This document shows positions 10,679 to 22,500 of a stretch of 64,000 bases of DNA, one piece after another. Position 1 is the stretch's first letter. The number at the start of each line of letters is the position of its first letter. Where the stretch lies: positions 5,842,501 to 5,906,500 of the forward strand of contig JAHQIY010000001.1 of the NCBI GenBank assembly GCA_019054805.1. Direction: 5' to 3'. The stretch is from Brachionus manjavacas. Taxonomy: Eukaryota; Rotifera; Eurotatoria; Ploima; Brachionidae. Made by a program: the position numbers and the translations under genes. Under the pieces are notes generated by a model. It searched no databases. It saw only the letters and a list, made by a program, of their open reading frames with translations, and was not told where the DNA came from.

Positions 10679-13600
10679 ATGGACGAACATGTACAGCAAA
10701 AATTTAGTGACTTGACTCGCAAACTAATAAACCAGATACTAAATACTGATATTCCATCTATTTTTAGCCATATTGAATTAGATAATCTCAAATCAATGAC
10801 ACCATGTGATCCAATTGAAATAAGCATTATTAATTTTTCTGGCAAAAAAGTTAAATTCATATGGATTGATTATGATGGCAAAGATCGCCAAGATCTTAGC
10901 CGAACACTAAGGCAAAATGTTGGTTCAATCCTTAAAATAAATAGCTACACAAACCATATGTATCGTATTCAATTTGATGCAGATGATTCTTCGTCTGAGA
11001 CAATCCATTTCAGAATTCCCGAAGATAAAAAGAATTTTTACTTTGGAGAAGTAAATAAAATTGAAGAAAGCTATCTTCAGTTAGTATATGATTCTTGTTG
11101 GATCTCAAATCCGTCAATAAAGCTCGATCATCTTGATCTTTTAGAGAAATTTATTGACCATAAAATGGATCAATTAACCAAAATAGAAACAGTTCTTCTA
11201 CAAAGCTATGGCTATGACGATTCAAGCGAAACCAGTGATTTGATTAATTCATTTTATGAAAGCTTTAGCAGTGATAATAAATTTATTGATCCATTTTATG
11301 ATCCTTTGAGTAAATTGGACTCTGGTTTTACAGCCAAACGAGTTAGTGAACACGAGGTAAGTACTGAAAACAAAATATATCCGTCCGTTTACTGGGGAGA
11401 ACCGTTTAGTTTCAAAATAGTAAATGATTCAGACAAAGAATTTGTTCTCTATTGGATTGATTACAAAGCAACAGCTAAAAGTAGTTTTTATTTACATTTA
11501 AAAAAGAAAATTTTAAAAATTTCTGAATCAATTTCGAAAATATTATTTATTTAATTGTTAATTTGAAATATTTCAATAACCAATTTAACTCGGTGATTCT
11601 AATCATTTTTTATTATTCTTTTAAAATTATTTTTAATTTTTTAATGACCAAAGTTTATTATAAAATAAGGCTTTCTAAAAATTTTTTGTTTTTTTTCAGT
11701 CTTTATATTTTTAAAAATCTTTTTTGTCAAAAACTACAAAATTGTCACTAATTAATTTAATTAAAAAACCATGTTTTTAAAGTCACAAGTCATGTCAAGT
11801 GATTGATTCAAAATTTTTTTTGGTTTTTAAAGTTAATGGAATTTTTTTACAAAAAATGGATCAGATTTTGTGGAAAAATACCTTAACGATTCATTTGAAA
11901 GTTTTAAATGGTAAAATTTTTAAGTTTAATTATTTTATGAACTTTTGTATATTGAGTATTAAAAAGAAAATACTTGATTAAAAAGTATTTTTTAGTATTT
12001 TCAGGTAGCTGGATGAGGCCCACATTTCCGCGAAATTATAAAATGATTTTTAATGCATCTTGAAATTGATGATCAATTCAATTAGTTTATCTTTAGATAT
12101 TAAAATCAATCTTTGATTTAATTTGGATAATTTTAATGTAACATAATTTACATGTTACATTAAAAAAGTTTAATTCCAATGATCATGTCAACTGTATTAA
12201 GATTTTTTTTAAACTAAGAAATTTTTTTTTTAAACAAGATTTAAGATTTAAAATCTTTTAAAAGACTATAATGTGATTCAAGAATTTTAAAAATAATGCG
12301 CAAATTGAAGTTCATGATCAAATGTAAATTTCAAATCAAAATTTTTAGTTTTGATTTAAATAAAAAGGTCATTTTTATCAATTTTTTAATAATAAATGAC
12401 TAAACTTTATTAAACATTATTTGTTTAATCAATTATTAGATAGAAAATTAAATGAATTTTTATCTGAAGTAAATTGAATACTTAATCAATATTTTTAAAT
12501 TTTACAATACAAAATTTAACTTTGTTTCGCCGTAAAATAATTTAATTGGTATTTAAATATCATTTAAAGCGTTTATTTGAGCCATTTTATTTATTTGGAT
12601 ACCTGAATGTCGATTTTAAATTTGTCTTTAAAGTTTTAAAATAAAGATTTTAGAAGAATCAATTAAGTGTCAATTAGAGAAAAAAAGATTTTTTTTTTTT
12701 TTAAATTAAAATAATAAACACCTTATGTTTCATTTGATTATGAACTTCAAGTTACCAAATTAATGCTATTCTAATTTAAAATTAATTTTTTCAGAATGGA
12801 CTGAATTGAAAATATCAGGCTATGTGAATCAGAACAGTCATCTTGGTAATGTATGGGCCATTTCTGATGGATCTGAAACAAAAATTTTTCAACTTGGTAA
12901 AAAGCCTTTCTTAAAAACTGATTGTTCTGTTAATCTGTCCAGTATTGGCAATTCACATGACTTCGGTATCGAAAGCTATCAACCTGAAAAAACTCATTCA
13001 ATTATAATCCACCCAGATGAAAAAATAGAATACAACTCCAGACAAGGTCAAATAGGAAACTGCTGGTTTTTACAAACCCTCATCTCAATTTATGCTGCTT
13101 ATCCTGATAAAATAAGCTCTTTGTTTATTGGACCAGAAATGGTCAATTCTACTGGAGCGGTTATGGTTAGACTCTGGAGCAAGGATAACGAATGTTGGCG
13201 TCTGATTATCATGGACGATTATCTTCCACTGAATGAAAATGGTAATTGGTTCTGCTCGGGGCCTCTGGGTGAATTGAACAACATATTTTGGGTTCCTCTG
13301 ATAGAAAAAGCAGTTTCCAAACAAATTGGAACTTTTAAAAACTTAGCTAGTGGATTAAATAGTTTAAATGTTCAAGGGTTGTTTCATTTGATTATTGGGC
13401 CCGAGTTGAAAGATGTTGATGATTTTAATGTTCCCGAAGATGAAAATGACTTATCCGCTTTTGAAAAACTTGTGGAAAATTTTAAGCAAAAAAATGTGTG
13501 TTGTATGGCAAGTCGACACTCGAAAAATAAAAAGTTAATTGACGAAGAAACTGGCATGGTTAGTTATCATGGTTATGGGCTTTTGGACATAGTTGAAAAC

Positions 13601-13921
13601 ATTTGTGGAACTAATTTTATTTTTGTCAAATGTCAAAATACATGGAGTAAAGGAGGCGGTATTTTTGAGAATCAAAATTAAAAAAAAATATTTGAATTTG
13701 TTTTGAAAAGAATGGTCTGGTGATTGGGGTGATTCGTCTGATTTGTGGAATCAGTATCCACAAATTAAAGAAGCATTGAATTTTGAGAAAGAAAATGACG
13801 GAACATTTTGGTTTGATATTTTTACAATTACTGTTCAAAATTAACTTTTAATTTTTAAAGGATAGAAAAAAAAGATTTTAATCAGGCATTTTCAAGAATT
13901 TGGATAGCAAAATTGAATTAA
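10679..13921 (+). CDS. Calpain-type cysteine protease with VHL-like repeats
   Basis: The model is join(10679..11480, 12795..13658, 13711..13810, 13861..13921), 608 aa. All junctions are GT-AG and keep frame; the small introns are 52 and 50 bp and the first is 1314 bp. The N-terminal half has two repeats, about residues 46-113 and 238-310, each with the pattern FSF/ISI..N.S.K...(I/Y)WIDY......SY/GY...., which resembles the beta domain of von Hippel-Lindau protein. The second repeat spans the long intron, which supports the splice. A calpain core follows: QIGNCWF with catalytic Cys357, HGYGLLD with His526 and CQNTWS with Asn549. The last exons give EWSGDWGD and FW(I)EKKDF, as at the end of the calpain protease core. 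The usual C2-like and EF-hand modules are absent, so it would be an atypical calpain. All three catalytic residues are kept, so activity is plausible. The VHL call rests on pattern only. Confidence 0.8.
12302..12753. repeat. MITE copy A in calpain intron 1
   Basis: The terminal inverted repeats are AAATTGAAGTTCATGATCAA... on the left and the complement of CATTTGATTATGAACTTCAA on the right, with about two mismatches in 23 bp. The body is non-coding and nearly identical to 20556-20910. It lies wholly inside the 1314 bp intron and explains much of that intron's length. A 5'-truncated relative is at 33958-34182. Confidence 0.8.
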
Positions 13922-15422
13922 ACAAATGTTCATGTTGAAAGATTTTCACTAAAAAAATAACTAAACTTAATACAATCCAAAATACAAAATTTAAATACAA
14001 TCATATTTTTATTTCCTTAAATTCCCTTCTAGCCAAATATACACCTTTAAGTCCGTTCGCATTTTCGGAATAAAAACGAAATGGTATGGATCATTTTTAT
14101 TAGGGTGGCAGAAAAAAAATGGCAAAATAAGAAATTTTTTATTTTAATGGCCAATTAATTTTAATAGTGATTATTTAATAAGTCCTCTTTAATCTTTTTT
14201 TTGATAAAAGTTTAAGTTTCACTAGGGTAAAGCATTCTAAAGAAAAGAGTCAATTTTACAACTGCCAATCTTAAAAATTTCATTTGCTAAATGAGGAAAT
14301 TTTCTTAGATTTAGCTGACACTTTTCAAATAGATTTTTAATTATATTAAAATATCCAAATCAATTAATAAGTCTTTTTATTTAATTTGCAATATTAAAAT
14401 TTTCGAATTATTAAAAATCTCTAAATTTTGCTCAGTTGTCATTCATATCATTCAGAACGAATTTTTTTCTTATTTTGAAAAATGAGAAATTTTTTTTCGT
14501 TAATTCAGTAAAAAGCCATTTCTTAAATTATTTCCTAATGGAAGCTGATAATGAAAAAATTGAAAACGATGATTCAATTGTGATTGAAAAAGAAGAGAAA
14601 AAATTAAAATTAAAAACTACAAGATAATTATATAATCATTCTATTAGTATTAAATAAAATGATTTTGTTTATAATTCTTAAAGTGAAAAATTTGACTACA
14701 TAACTGAAAAATTATTTATAAGAGTATGTCCGAATTTTTTTTCTGCCTCGAATTTTTCCCCAGAGTTAGAAAACAAATTATAGCTCATTTTGTAGCCATT
14801 GAGACAAAGTTTAAAAAATGCATAGCTCTTTAATTTTTAAATTGACCTTTGAATTTTAAAGTTGGTTAAAAATTTTTATTTTTGGCAACTAAAGCTGGAT
14901 CATCAAAAATACAAAAAATCATCTGAATAATTAAACTTTAAAAATATCTAAAGTTCACAATTTTAAATTCATTTTTTTTTAAATTAAAATTAAATTTATA
15001 ATGCGCCTTTAATCTTTAAAAAGTAAAGTTAAAAAATTGGAGAGCGATAATATTTTATAACTTTCAATTTTGGAATGTAACCACAAATAGTAAATTATAC
15101 CACTAATTTAATAAAACAACCACAAATAAAATTTTCAGTCACAGATTCAGTTTTTTTCCACTAATCTACTTATTTTACCAATAATTTTTATTTTAAACCA
15201 TACTGATTACAATAATCACAAATTGAATAAAAAAAAACATCAAAAAAAGAATAAAAAAAACTATTGCTATACTTATTCAAATAAAAAAAGAATTTTTCTT
15301 TTTAAACTGAGTGTCACAAATTTTTTAATTTTTTGATATTTTTAAATCTTTTATCATTACAAATATTATTTTATCAGGATTTATAGTCTTCTAGGATAAT
15401 AAATTGTATTGATTTAAAAAAT
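13922..15422. other. Intergenic, no gene seen
   Basis: AT-rich sequence between the calpain-like gene and the hairpin element. A short frame at 14436-14627 ends in a lysine/glutamate-rich segment but has no recognisable domain or support. Nothing else was identified. Confidence 0.45.
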
Positions 15423-15983
15423 TTTCACTCCGTAGTTAAAAATAGGTCTAGGATTCTGCAGTAAATATTAGGGTTATTACAGGATTTTATTGAAATTAAA
15501 AATTGAGTTTACTACTTGCCCATAATTAAAAATTAAACTTAAAAAAAAATTTAAGATAATTTTTAAAATCGTTGATTAAAGATAAAATAAAATCCACGCT
15601 GCAAATTAATCATAGCCTACAATCTATTTAATTTGTGGTTACAATCCAAAATTGGAAGATGTAAAATAAACCTTTATCTGCAAATAATACTGACTTGAAT
15701 GATGAATCAAGATGAAACAGATAGTTTCTATACTATTTAAAATAAAATATTTAATTGTCTTCTGACAAAATTTGAAAATTTTTTAGCTTTTAATGATTAA
15801 TTTGCAGCGTGGATTTTATTTTATCTTTAATCAACGATTTTAAAAATTATCTTAAATTTTTTTTTAAGTTTAATTTTTAATTATGGGCAAGTAGTAAACT
15901 CAATTTTTAATTTCAATAAAATCCTGTAATAACCCTAATATTTACTGCAGAATCCTAGACCTATTTTTAATTACGGAGTGAAA
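15423..15983. mobile_element. Foldback/MITE with 191 bp near-perfect inverted arms
   Basis: The arms 15423-15613 and 15793-15983 are almost exact reverse complements, differing by roughly one base (GTAGTT against GTAATT near the tip) over 191 bp. They enclose a 179 bp loop without a coding frame. Outer ends begin TTTCACTCCGTA. The flanks share TTGATTTAAA (about 15409 on the left, about 15990 on the right), a possible imperfectly placed target duplication. The near-identity implies recent insertion or arm homogenisation. If transcribed, it would give a long double-stranded RNA stem. Confidence 0.85.
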
Positions 15984-16256
15984 TTTCCTTGATTTAAAGT
16001 TTTTTAAATCAAGAAAAGGAAGCTGAAAGAGTCTAGGATCAAGCTGATAAGCAAGATTTATTACAAAGTATTTTTGTTTATCGAAAAAAGTAAAGAAATT
16101 TGAATCATTTTGGCAAGTAACTATAACTAACTACTGCATAAATATTTGTGTGGTTTTAAAATTTTTTATTAATTAATAAAATTAATTTTGTATCTTTAAA
16201 TTTAAATTTTAAACTTTTTACTACTTTATTATCAAATAACATATTAGGTGCAGTCC

Positions 16257-16288
<32 letters not shown>

Positions 16289-16734
16289 TTATAAACAAAA
16301 TATCTAATAGTAATCAAGATGAAACTTGTGTTTAGAAAAAAGAACCTAATTGACGAGAAAATAGCTGATTCTGCTACGCAATTACAAGAATAACTACTTC
16401 CAATATGGAATTAATGTCTGAATAGATACGAGATTAGCAAAATTTAAATTTTCTTTTAACTTTATTAATTCTTTTAAATTTAACTCAATTAAGATTTTCT
16501 GTTTTTTCGATCACATAAAATGATTTTGGCTCGTAAAAAAATTTAATCCAAAATAAATCAAAACTAAAAACTACTAATTAAGCACTTTTATAATTTTTCT
16601 ACTTTTTAATTTCTAATAATTCTGATAAGAAATTCTAATCAGATAATTAAATGGTAGGATAATATTAAAAAAAAATATTTTAAAATTATTTTATTAATTT
16701 GATTTTTATATTTAATAATATAAAATCAAAGTTT
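15984..16734. other. Intergenic with an ATA/AAT microsatellite
   Basis: A trinucleotide run (ATA)n is at about 16260-16290. The rest is AT-rich 3' flank of RPLP1 (minus strand), with no other recognisable feature. Confidence 0.5.
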
Positions 16735-17181
16735 TTAATCGAAGAGACCTAAAGAAAAAATTTAAATGAAAAATTAAATTAGTTTCAAAAAGAAAGCATA
16801 CCAAAGCCCATGTCTTCATCTTCAGATTCTTCTTTCTTTTCCTCTTTCTTTTTCTCCTCTTTTTTCGGCTCTTCCTTGACAGCAGCTGGAGCGGCGGCGG
16901 CAGCTGGACCTGGGGCAGAAGCACCTGAGCCGATATTATTCACCAAATCTCTGACATTTACGCTCTCCAAAGCGTTAGCGAAAAGTCCTGGCCAGTATGG
17001 CTCAATATCATAGTTGGCAGCTTTCAAAATAGCACTAATTTTGTCGCTCTAAAAATTAACTAATTTAAATGAAAAATATTTTTCTCTTAAGTATTAAATT
17101 ACTAACCGTGATACCAATGTTATCATCAGCCAAGATCAAGGAAGCGTAAACGCAGGCTAACTCATCGTTTTGTCCAACCAT
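16735..17181 (-). CDS. RPLP1: 60S acidic ribosomal protein P1
   Basis: The model is complement join(16735..16748, 16802..17048, 17107..17181), 111 aa, the usual size. P1 pairs with P2 on the P0 stalk of the 60S subunit and helps recruit elongation factors. Exon 1 reads MVGQNDELACVYASLILADD; exon 2 carries the dimerisation helix region (KISAILKAANYDIEPYWPG), the Ala/Pro/Gly hinge and a Lys/Glu-rich acidic tail. The last exon is only 14 nt and completes the conserved ending DMGFGLFD. Without splicing, the frame would end MGFGMLSF, so the 53 bp intron at 16801-16749 is strongly supported by the family's invariant C-terminus. The first intron is 58 bp. Confidence 0.95.
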
Positions 17182-19545
17182 CTTTTTAAAATTTTACGAC
17201 TTATTTTTAAGATTTGAAAATTTTGGAATTTTTTTTTCTAATATGATTTCAATTATCTACTCGTATGAAAAAGTAAATTTGGCCTTCTAGATGCCTTCAT
17301 CTGCAGTTATACCAATTCATCAAGAAAAAATGCTTTCACGTTTTTTTAATTAGTAGTCAGTCTTTAATTTCTCACTCTCAAGTTAAATTTTGAACAGTTC
17401 TATGCCACGAGCTAATGAACTTGTTCATATTTTACTTGACGTTTGCTCAATTTTAAACGAAAATATCTTAAATTTAAAAAAACTGATAATTATTAATAAT
17501 TAATAGAAAAAATGATATTATTCATTCCAGAAAAATTTTAATTTCTTTCTCACTTATTTTATTTCATCTAAGTCTAAATTTAGTTGAAAGTAAAATAATG
17601 TTGTTCCTTAAGATGAATTTGCAAGCTTTTTTAAAAACTCTTATTATATAAACCGAGAGCTAATTTACCCAGTCTAAACTATTGTATTTTTATTATAATT
17701 TTCTAAATATCTAAATATTTTAAAATCCTAGAAGGAAAAAAGTGATATTTTCAACTAAAGAAAGCTTTTTTTTGAAAAATCGAAATCAAGTCTGTAAAAT
17801 GCTATATTTTTAATAGCTTTATTCACCCTAAATCATTTCTCTGCCAAATTTCTTTAGCATTTTATACATATAATGAAACGTAATTTCTAGAGGATTTTGA
17901 ATTTTTTTCAGAGTAATGATTTCGTGCTGACATTAAATACCAAAATTAAAAAATTAAAACCCAAGTCTCATATTGTACTTTGAATTTGGATTTTTGTATT
18001 AATAAATTTTTTTTTTATATTTAAAAATTCGTTTATTCCATACTCTAATTTTAAGTAATTTAAAACGAAATAACTGAAATGCTTATTAAGATAAAATCAA
18101 ATTTAATCTTCTTTTTTATTATTTTTCAAAAAAATTAAATTACGACTTTATCAATATTCACAAAAAATCTTTTTTTAAAAAATATACTTTTTTTAGTACA
18201 ATTCAGGATATTTAAAGCTGAAGTGCTAACTGTTTTGTAATTTTTCAAGACCTCGGACAACTAAAGAATCAATAGTTCTTTTGCATGACAATGATAAAGT
18301 GAACTGATTTATTAACTTGTGATTGGAAAAAGATATTTTCGATCTAAAAGTACCACCTGAGATCCAAAAATGCCCCATTGATGCCGGATGTCGTTCAATA
18401 TTTTACAGAAAAAATATTTACATAAAGTCATTCTTGAAAGAAACCGGTAAAAACAGAATTTCTTTTAGGGACACTTTTCACCTTAATTGATTTAATCTTT
18501 TTGAACATTAAACAAAATAAAAAAAAATTCTGAGCAAATCTATGGTTTAATTTTAACATTTCATGCTATATTATTACAAGAATAAAGTATACAAATTATA
18601 TGATTAAATATAAATTTTGAATAAATCCACTATATTTTTTTTTAAGGTAACGGTTGCAGTTTTTTTTGATTCTGAAAGAAATAAAAAATTTATTCACCAT
18701 GAAAAACTCAAATGGAAAAAAGAAATCTGTTTGGTTTCGACGCAATTTATTTTAGAAAAATACGACTCTATAACTCTACAATCAAAGTTTTGAATTTGCT
18801 TAAATATATTTATATTTTTAATTTAGATTTCAAATAAAACTTCTCTTTTTTTAATTATTAAATGGAGGATGTCAATCACTAAAAAAGGTTATCTGCGAAT
18901 TACTTTTTATTTGAATGTAAATATCAGGCTCAAATTTGGTAAAGTTAATATAAAAAATGCTAAAATATATAGTCCAAAAATAATACAGGTGGCAAGCAAC
19001 TTTTATACAAAAATCAATTTAAACTTTATGATGGTTTAAGTCCGAAATTTTGAAAGCCAATTTAAAAATTAATATAATAGTCAAATAATTTTTCATCAAA
19101 ATGAACTCAACCATACACCATGCATCCTTTTTTTCGTGGTAATTCAAATATAAAAAAAAGGGGAATGTATTGGGTTTTGGATAGAAAAACTGATACTAAT
19201 AATAATGATTTAATTTTTTAAACTTAAAATTAATTTTGGCCAAAATAAAGACAAAAATCGGAAATATAAAATGATTTGGATGCTAATAACTCTAAAAGAA
19301 ATTAATTTGAATTTCGCCTTATTTCTTAGATTAGCAGACATGAGTTATCGGAATGTTTTCAATTTTTTAAAGATTAGAACTGATTAGATTAATTCTATTT
19401 AATAACGTTTTCTTTATTTTTGATCAAAGAAACTCAAAAATTTCAAAATCATTCCAATTCTGTAAATTTGAAGATTTTTGTTATTAATATTTTTTATTGA
19501 TTAAATAATTTTTAATGCATTAATTAAGTGTTGATTTTTTATAAT
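17182..19545. other. Intergenic between RPLP1 and RAD17
   Basis: About 2.4 kb of AT-rich sequence between the 5' end of RPLP1 and the 3' end of RAD17, both on the minus strand. No coding frame with family resemblance, no RNA gene and no ordered repeat were seen. It must contain the RPLP1 promoter. Confidence 0.5.
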
Positions 19546-22500
19546 TTAGAAATTAAAATCTTCAATTTTAAGACCACTTGCATCCTCGTATTCATAATTT
19601 CCTTTAGAAGTCCCACCTATACTACTTTTTTTTATTTCAATAATATCATCTTTCAAATCGTCATTTTCATAGTCATTTTCAGTTGTTTGTTGGCTATTTG
19701 TTTTAGCTTTGGCACACTTTGAAAATAATTGATTAAACTCTGGCTTAAAGAGCATCATTGTCAAGCTATCTCTTGGAAGACCGGGCCGCCTGGACAAAAC
19801 CCTTAGTTGCATAAATGGAATGAACTCCGTGAACAGTTCTTTGTTCATTTCAATCAAATATTTATTCATTGAACAAATTTTCTCTGATGCCAAATTCACA
19901 AAATCTCTGGCCATCTTTTTCTTCTTTAGTTTAGCCTCGATTAGCTTTGAATTAAATGGCTTAAAAAGTGGCATCCACATACTTTTGGATTCATTTTCGG
20001 AATTAAAATAAAAATTGAACAAAATTGATCTAATTGATAAACTAGCTGATATTTCCTTGAGTCTTGCCTCTTGGCTGCCTGTATTACTACCACTTTCAAA
20101 CAAAACACTAGTTTTATTTATAATATCAGAAAGAATAAAATTTTCATTTATGGATTCCAATGCATCGAATTGGGTTTCAAAATCGGCAAATGATGACTTA
20201 ATGTTGAATATGTCGATGTAGTTTTGATGCAAATAGGATAAAATTAGATCAGAGCTTAGAGACAGCTTATCATAAATGTCTTCGGGATTTGTATTTAAAT
20301 GAGGCCTTTTGAATCTAGCTAAATGCTTTGGAATCTCGAATTCTTCAAAAGTTGAATCGATATTTTTGCGATGGAGAATTTTCCCAATTCCGCGAAAAAT
20401 ACTGTAATTGGCATCTTTGCTTCCAGATTCGAAATCATCATTTTTTTTCACTTTTTTATTTCATATGAAGATGTATGCATTTATTTTAGAAAAAATAAAG
20501 ATTTTAATTTATTACAATTTCTTTGAAAATTTATAGCTAAGGAAAAAGAAAAGGCAAATTGAAGTTCATGATCAAATGTAAATTTCAAATCAAAATTTTT
20601 AGTTTTTGATTTAAATAAAAAGGTCATTTTTATCAATTTTTTAATAATAAATGACTAAACTTTATTAAACATTATTTGTTTAATCAATTATTAGATAGAA
20701 AATTAAATGAATTTTTATCTGAAGTAAATTGAATACTTAATCAATATTTTTAAATTTTACAATACAAAATTTAACTTTGTTTCGCCGTAAAATAATTTAA
20801 TTGGTATTTAAATATCATTTAAAGCGTTTATTTGAGCCATTTTATTTATTTGGATACCTGAATGTCGATTTTAAATTTGTCTTTAAAGTTTTAAAATAAT
20901 TAAAGGTCAATTAGAGCAAAAAAAAGATTTTTTTTTAAAATTAAAATAATAAACATCTTAAGTTAAATTTAAAAATAATTAAAAAAATCTAATTTTTTCA
21001 TTTTTTTTTAAGATTTTAATCAATTAAATTTTGATCATTTGATTATGAACATGAACTTCAAGTTGACAAAGAAAATGTTTCTTGATTAAGTCAAAAAATT
21101 ATTAAATTTTTTTAAATTGATTTGATTTTTTTTTAAATTCAATTTAATTCATTGCTTTAATTTGACTTGAGATTTGAGTATCAATTTTGATGTTTGGTCA
21201 TAAGTTCTTTATAAAATTTTTTTTGTCAAAAAAATTAGAAAGAATGAAACATTTTACAGGAACATTTTATAGGATAAGAAATTCTGATAAAAATAATAAA
21301 AAACTTTTATCAACAATTAAAAATAAATAAATTCATGCTTACTGAAGCTGAAAGCAAATTTTCTAAATCTAAATAGAGCTTTTGCACAAGCCCTGCATTT
21401 TAAATGGGTATTTTTTTAAAATAATTGCAATCTTAAATTTCTGCATATGGCAAGTTTTTTTTCTATTTAACTTTTTTGAAATTTTGAAATTACGTTGTTT
21501 CATTAAAAGTCAATACTTAAGCATGTAAAAATTTGAAATATAATTACGCAATTATTTTGAAATGTAAAATAGAAAAAAAAACTTGCCATATTATCTTTGT
21601 TTCTTAGCTGCGCCTTAAGGTTGAATTCCTTTAAATTGAAAAGTTTAAAACTTAAGTTACAAATAATAGTTACTTCGTTATTACCATTTGCATGAATGAA
21701 TATATCACCCACTCTAGTCACTGTAAAAGATCATTAAGTTATTAAAACTTGAAATGAACTAGCTGCTAATAAAGATATCATGGTTCTTGCCTGCGTATTT
21801 TATCTTCTCAGTTGCTCTTAAATTTACTTAATTTTTTCTCTTATTTAAAAAAAAGCTTTTTGAAGGCATATTTAAGAAAAAAAAAAACTTGACTGATTAA
21901 TGATATTGTTTAAATCCACAACATAAAAACAAATCCATAAACGACAATTATTTTTACACAATGATTTCGTACTGATCTATGAGCAAAATTTTACCAACAA
22001 AAAATTTATATCCTTTAAATTACCAAAAAATAGTTCAATTATTAAATTTTAAATTTAATTTTAGGTTTCATTGAGAAAGTCCAAAGCAGCTTGGTTTAAA
22101 AAAAAGAGTTCGTGTGCACACGCTACCATGCTTCGCGAAACGATCTTTTAAGTACGATGTGAGCAAAGAAAAACATTTTTTTGCGCTATTGATGCGTCGA
22201 AGGCTTTCGATAAAGTCATTAGATGCTTTCTGCGGGAAAAGCTAATAGTGAAGCTACCTTGTCATATTGTGCTCACACTAATGAGATACTATGCGCAATC
22301 ATTAGCAATTGTTGAGAATGATGGCGATAGAACTGATTAATTAAGGACCTCTGTTGGTGTCAAGCAGGGTGAGCCACTCTCTCCTAGGTTTTTCTCAATA
22401 TATGTTGAAGACTTAGTCCCACAAATTGAAACATTGAATAAAGGAGTTAAAGTTGGATCGATACGAGTTGACATGATTCTGTACGCCGATGACATCATCT

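Noticed and set aside
14436..14627. 63-aa frame with a charged tail as a gene
   Set aside because: AT-rich low-complexity codons with no supporting signal.
16785..16801. RPLP1 ending in MGFGMLSF without the last intron
   Set aside because: Splicing gives the invariant MGFGLFD ending with good GT and AG sites, so the 14 nt exon is preferred.
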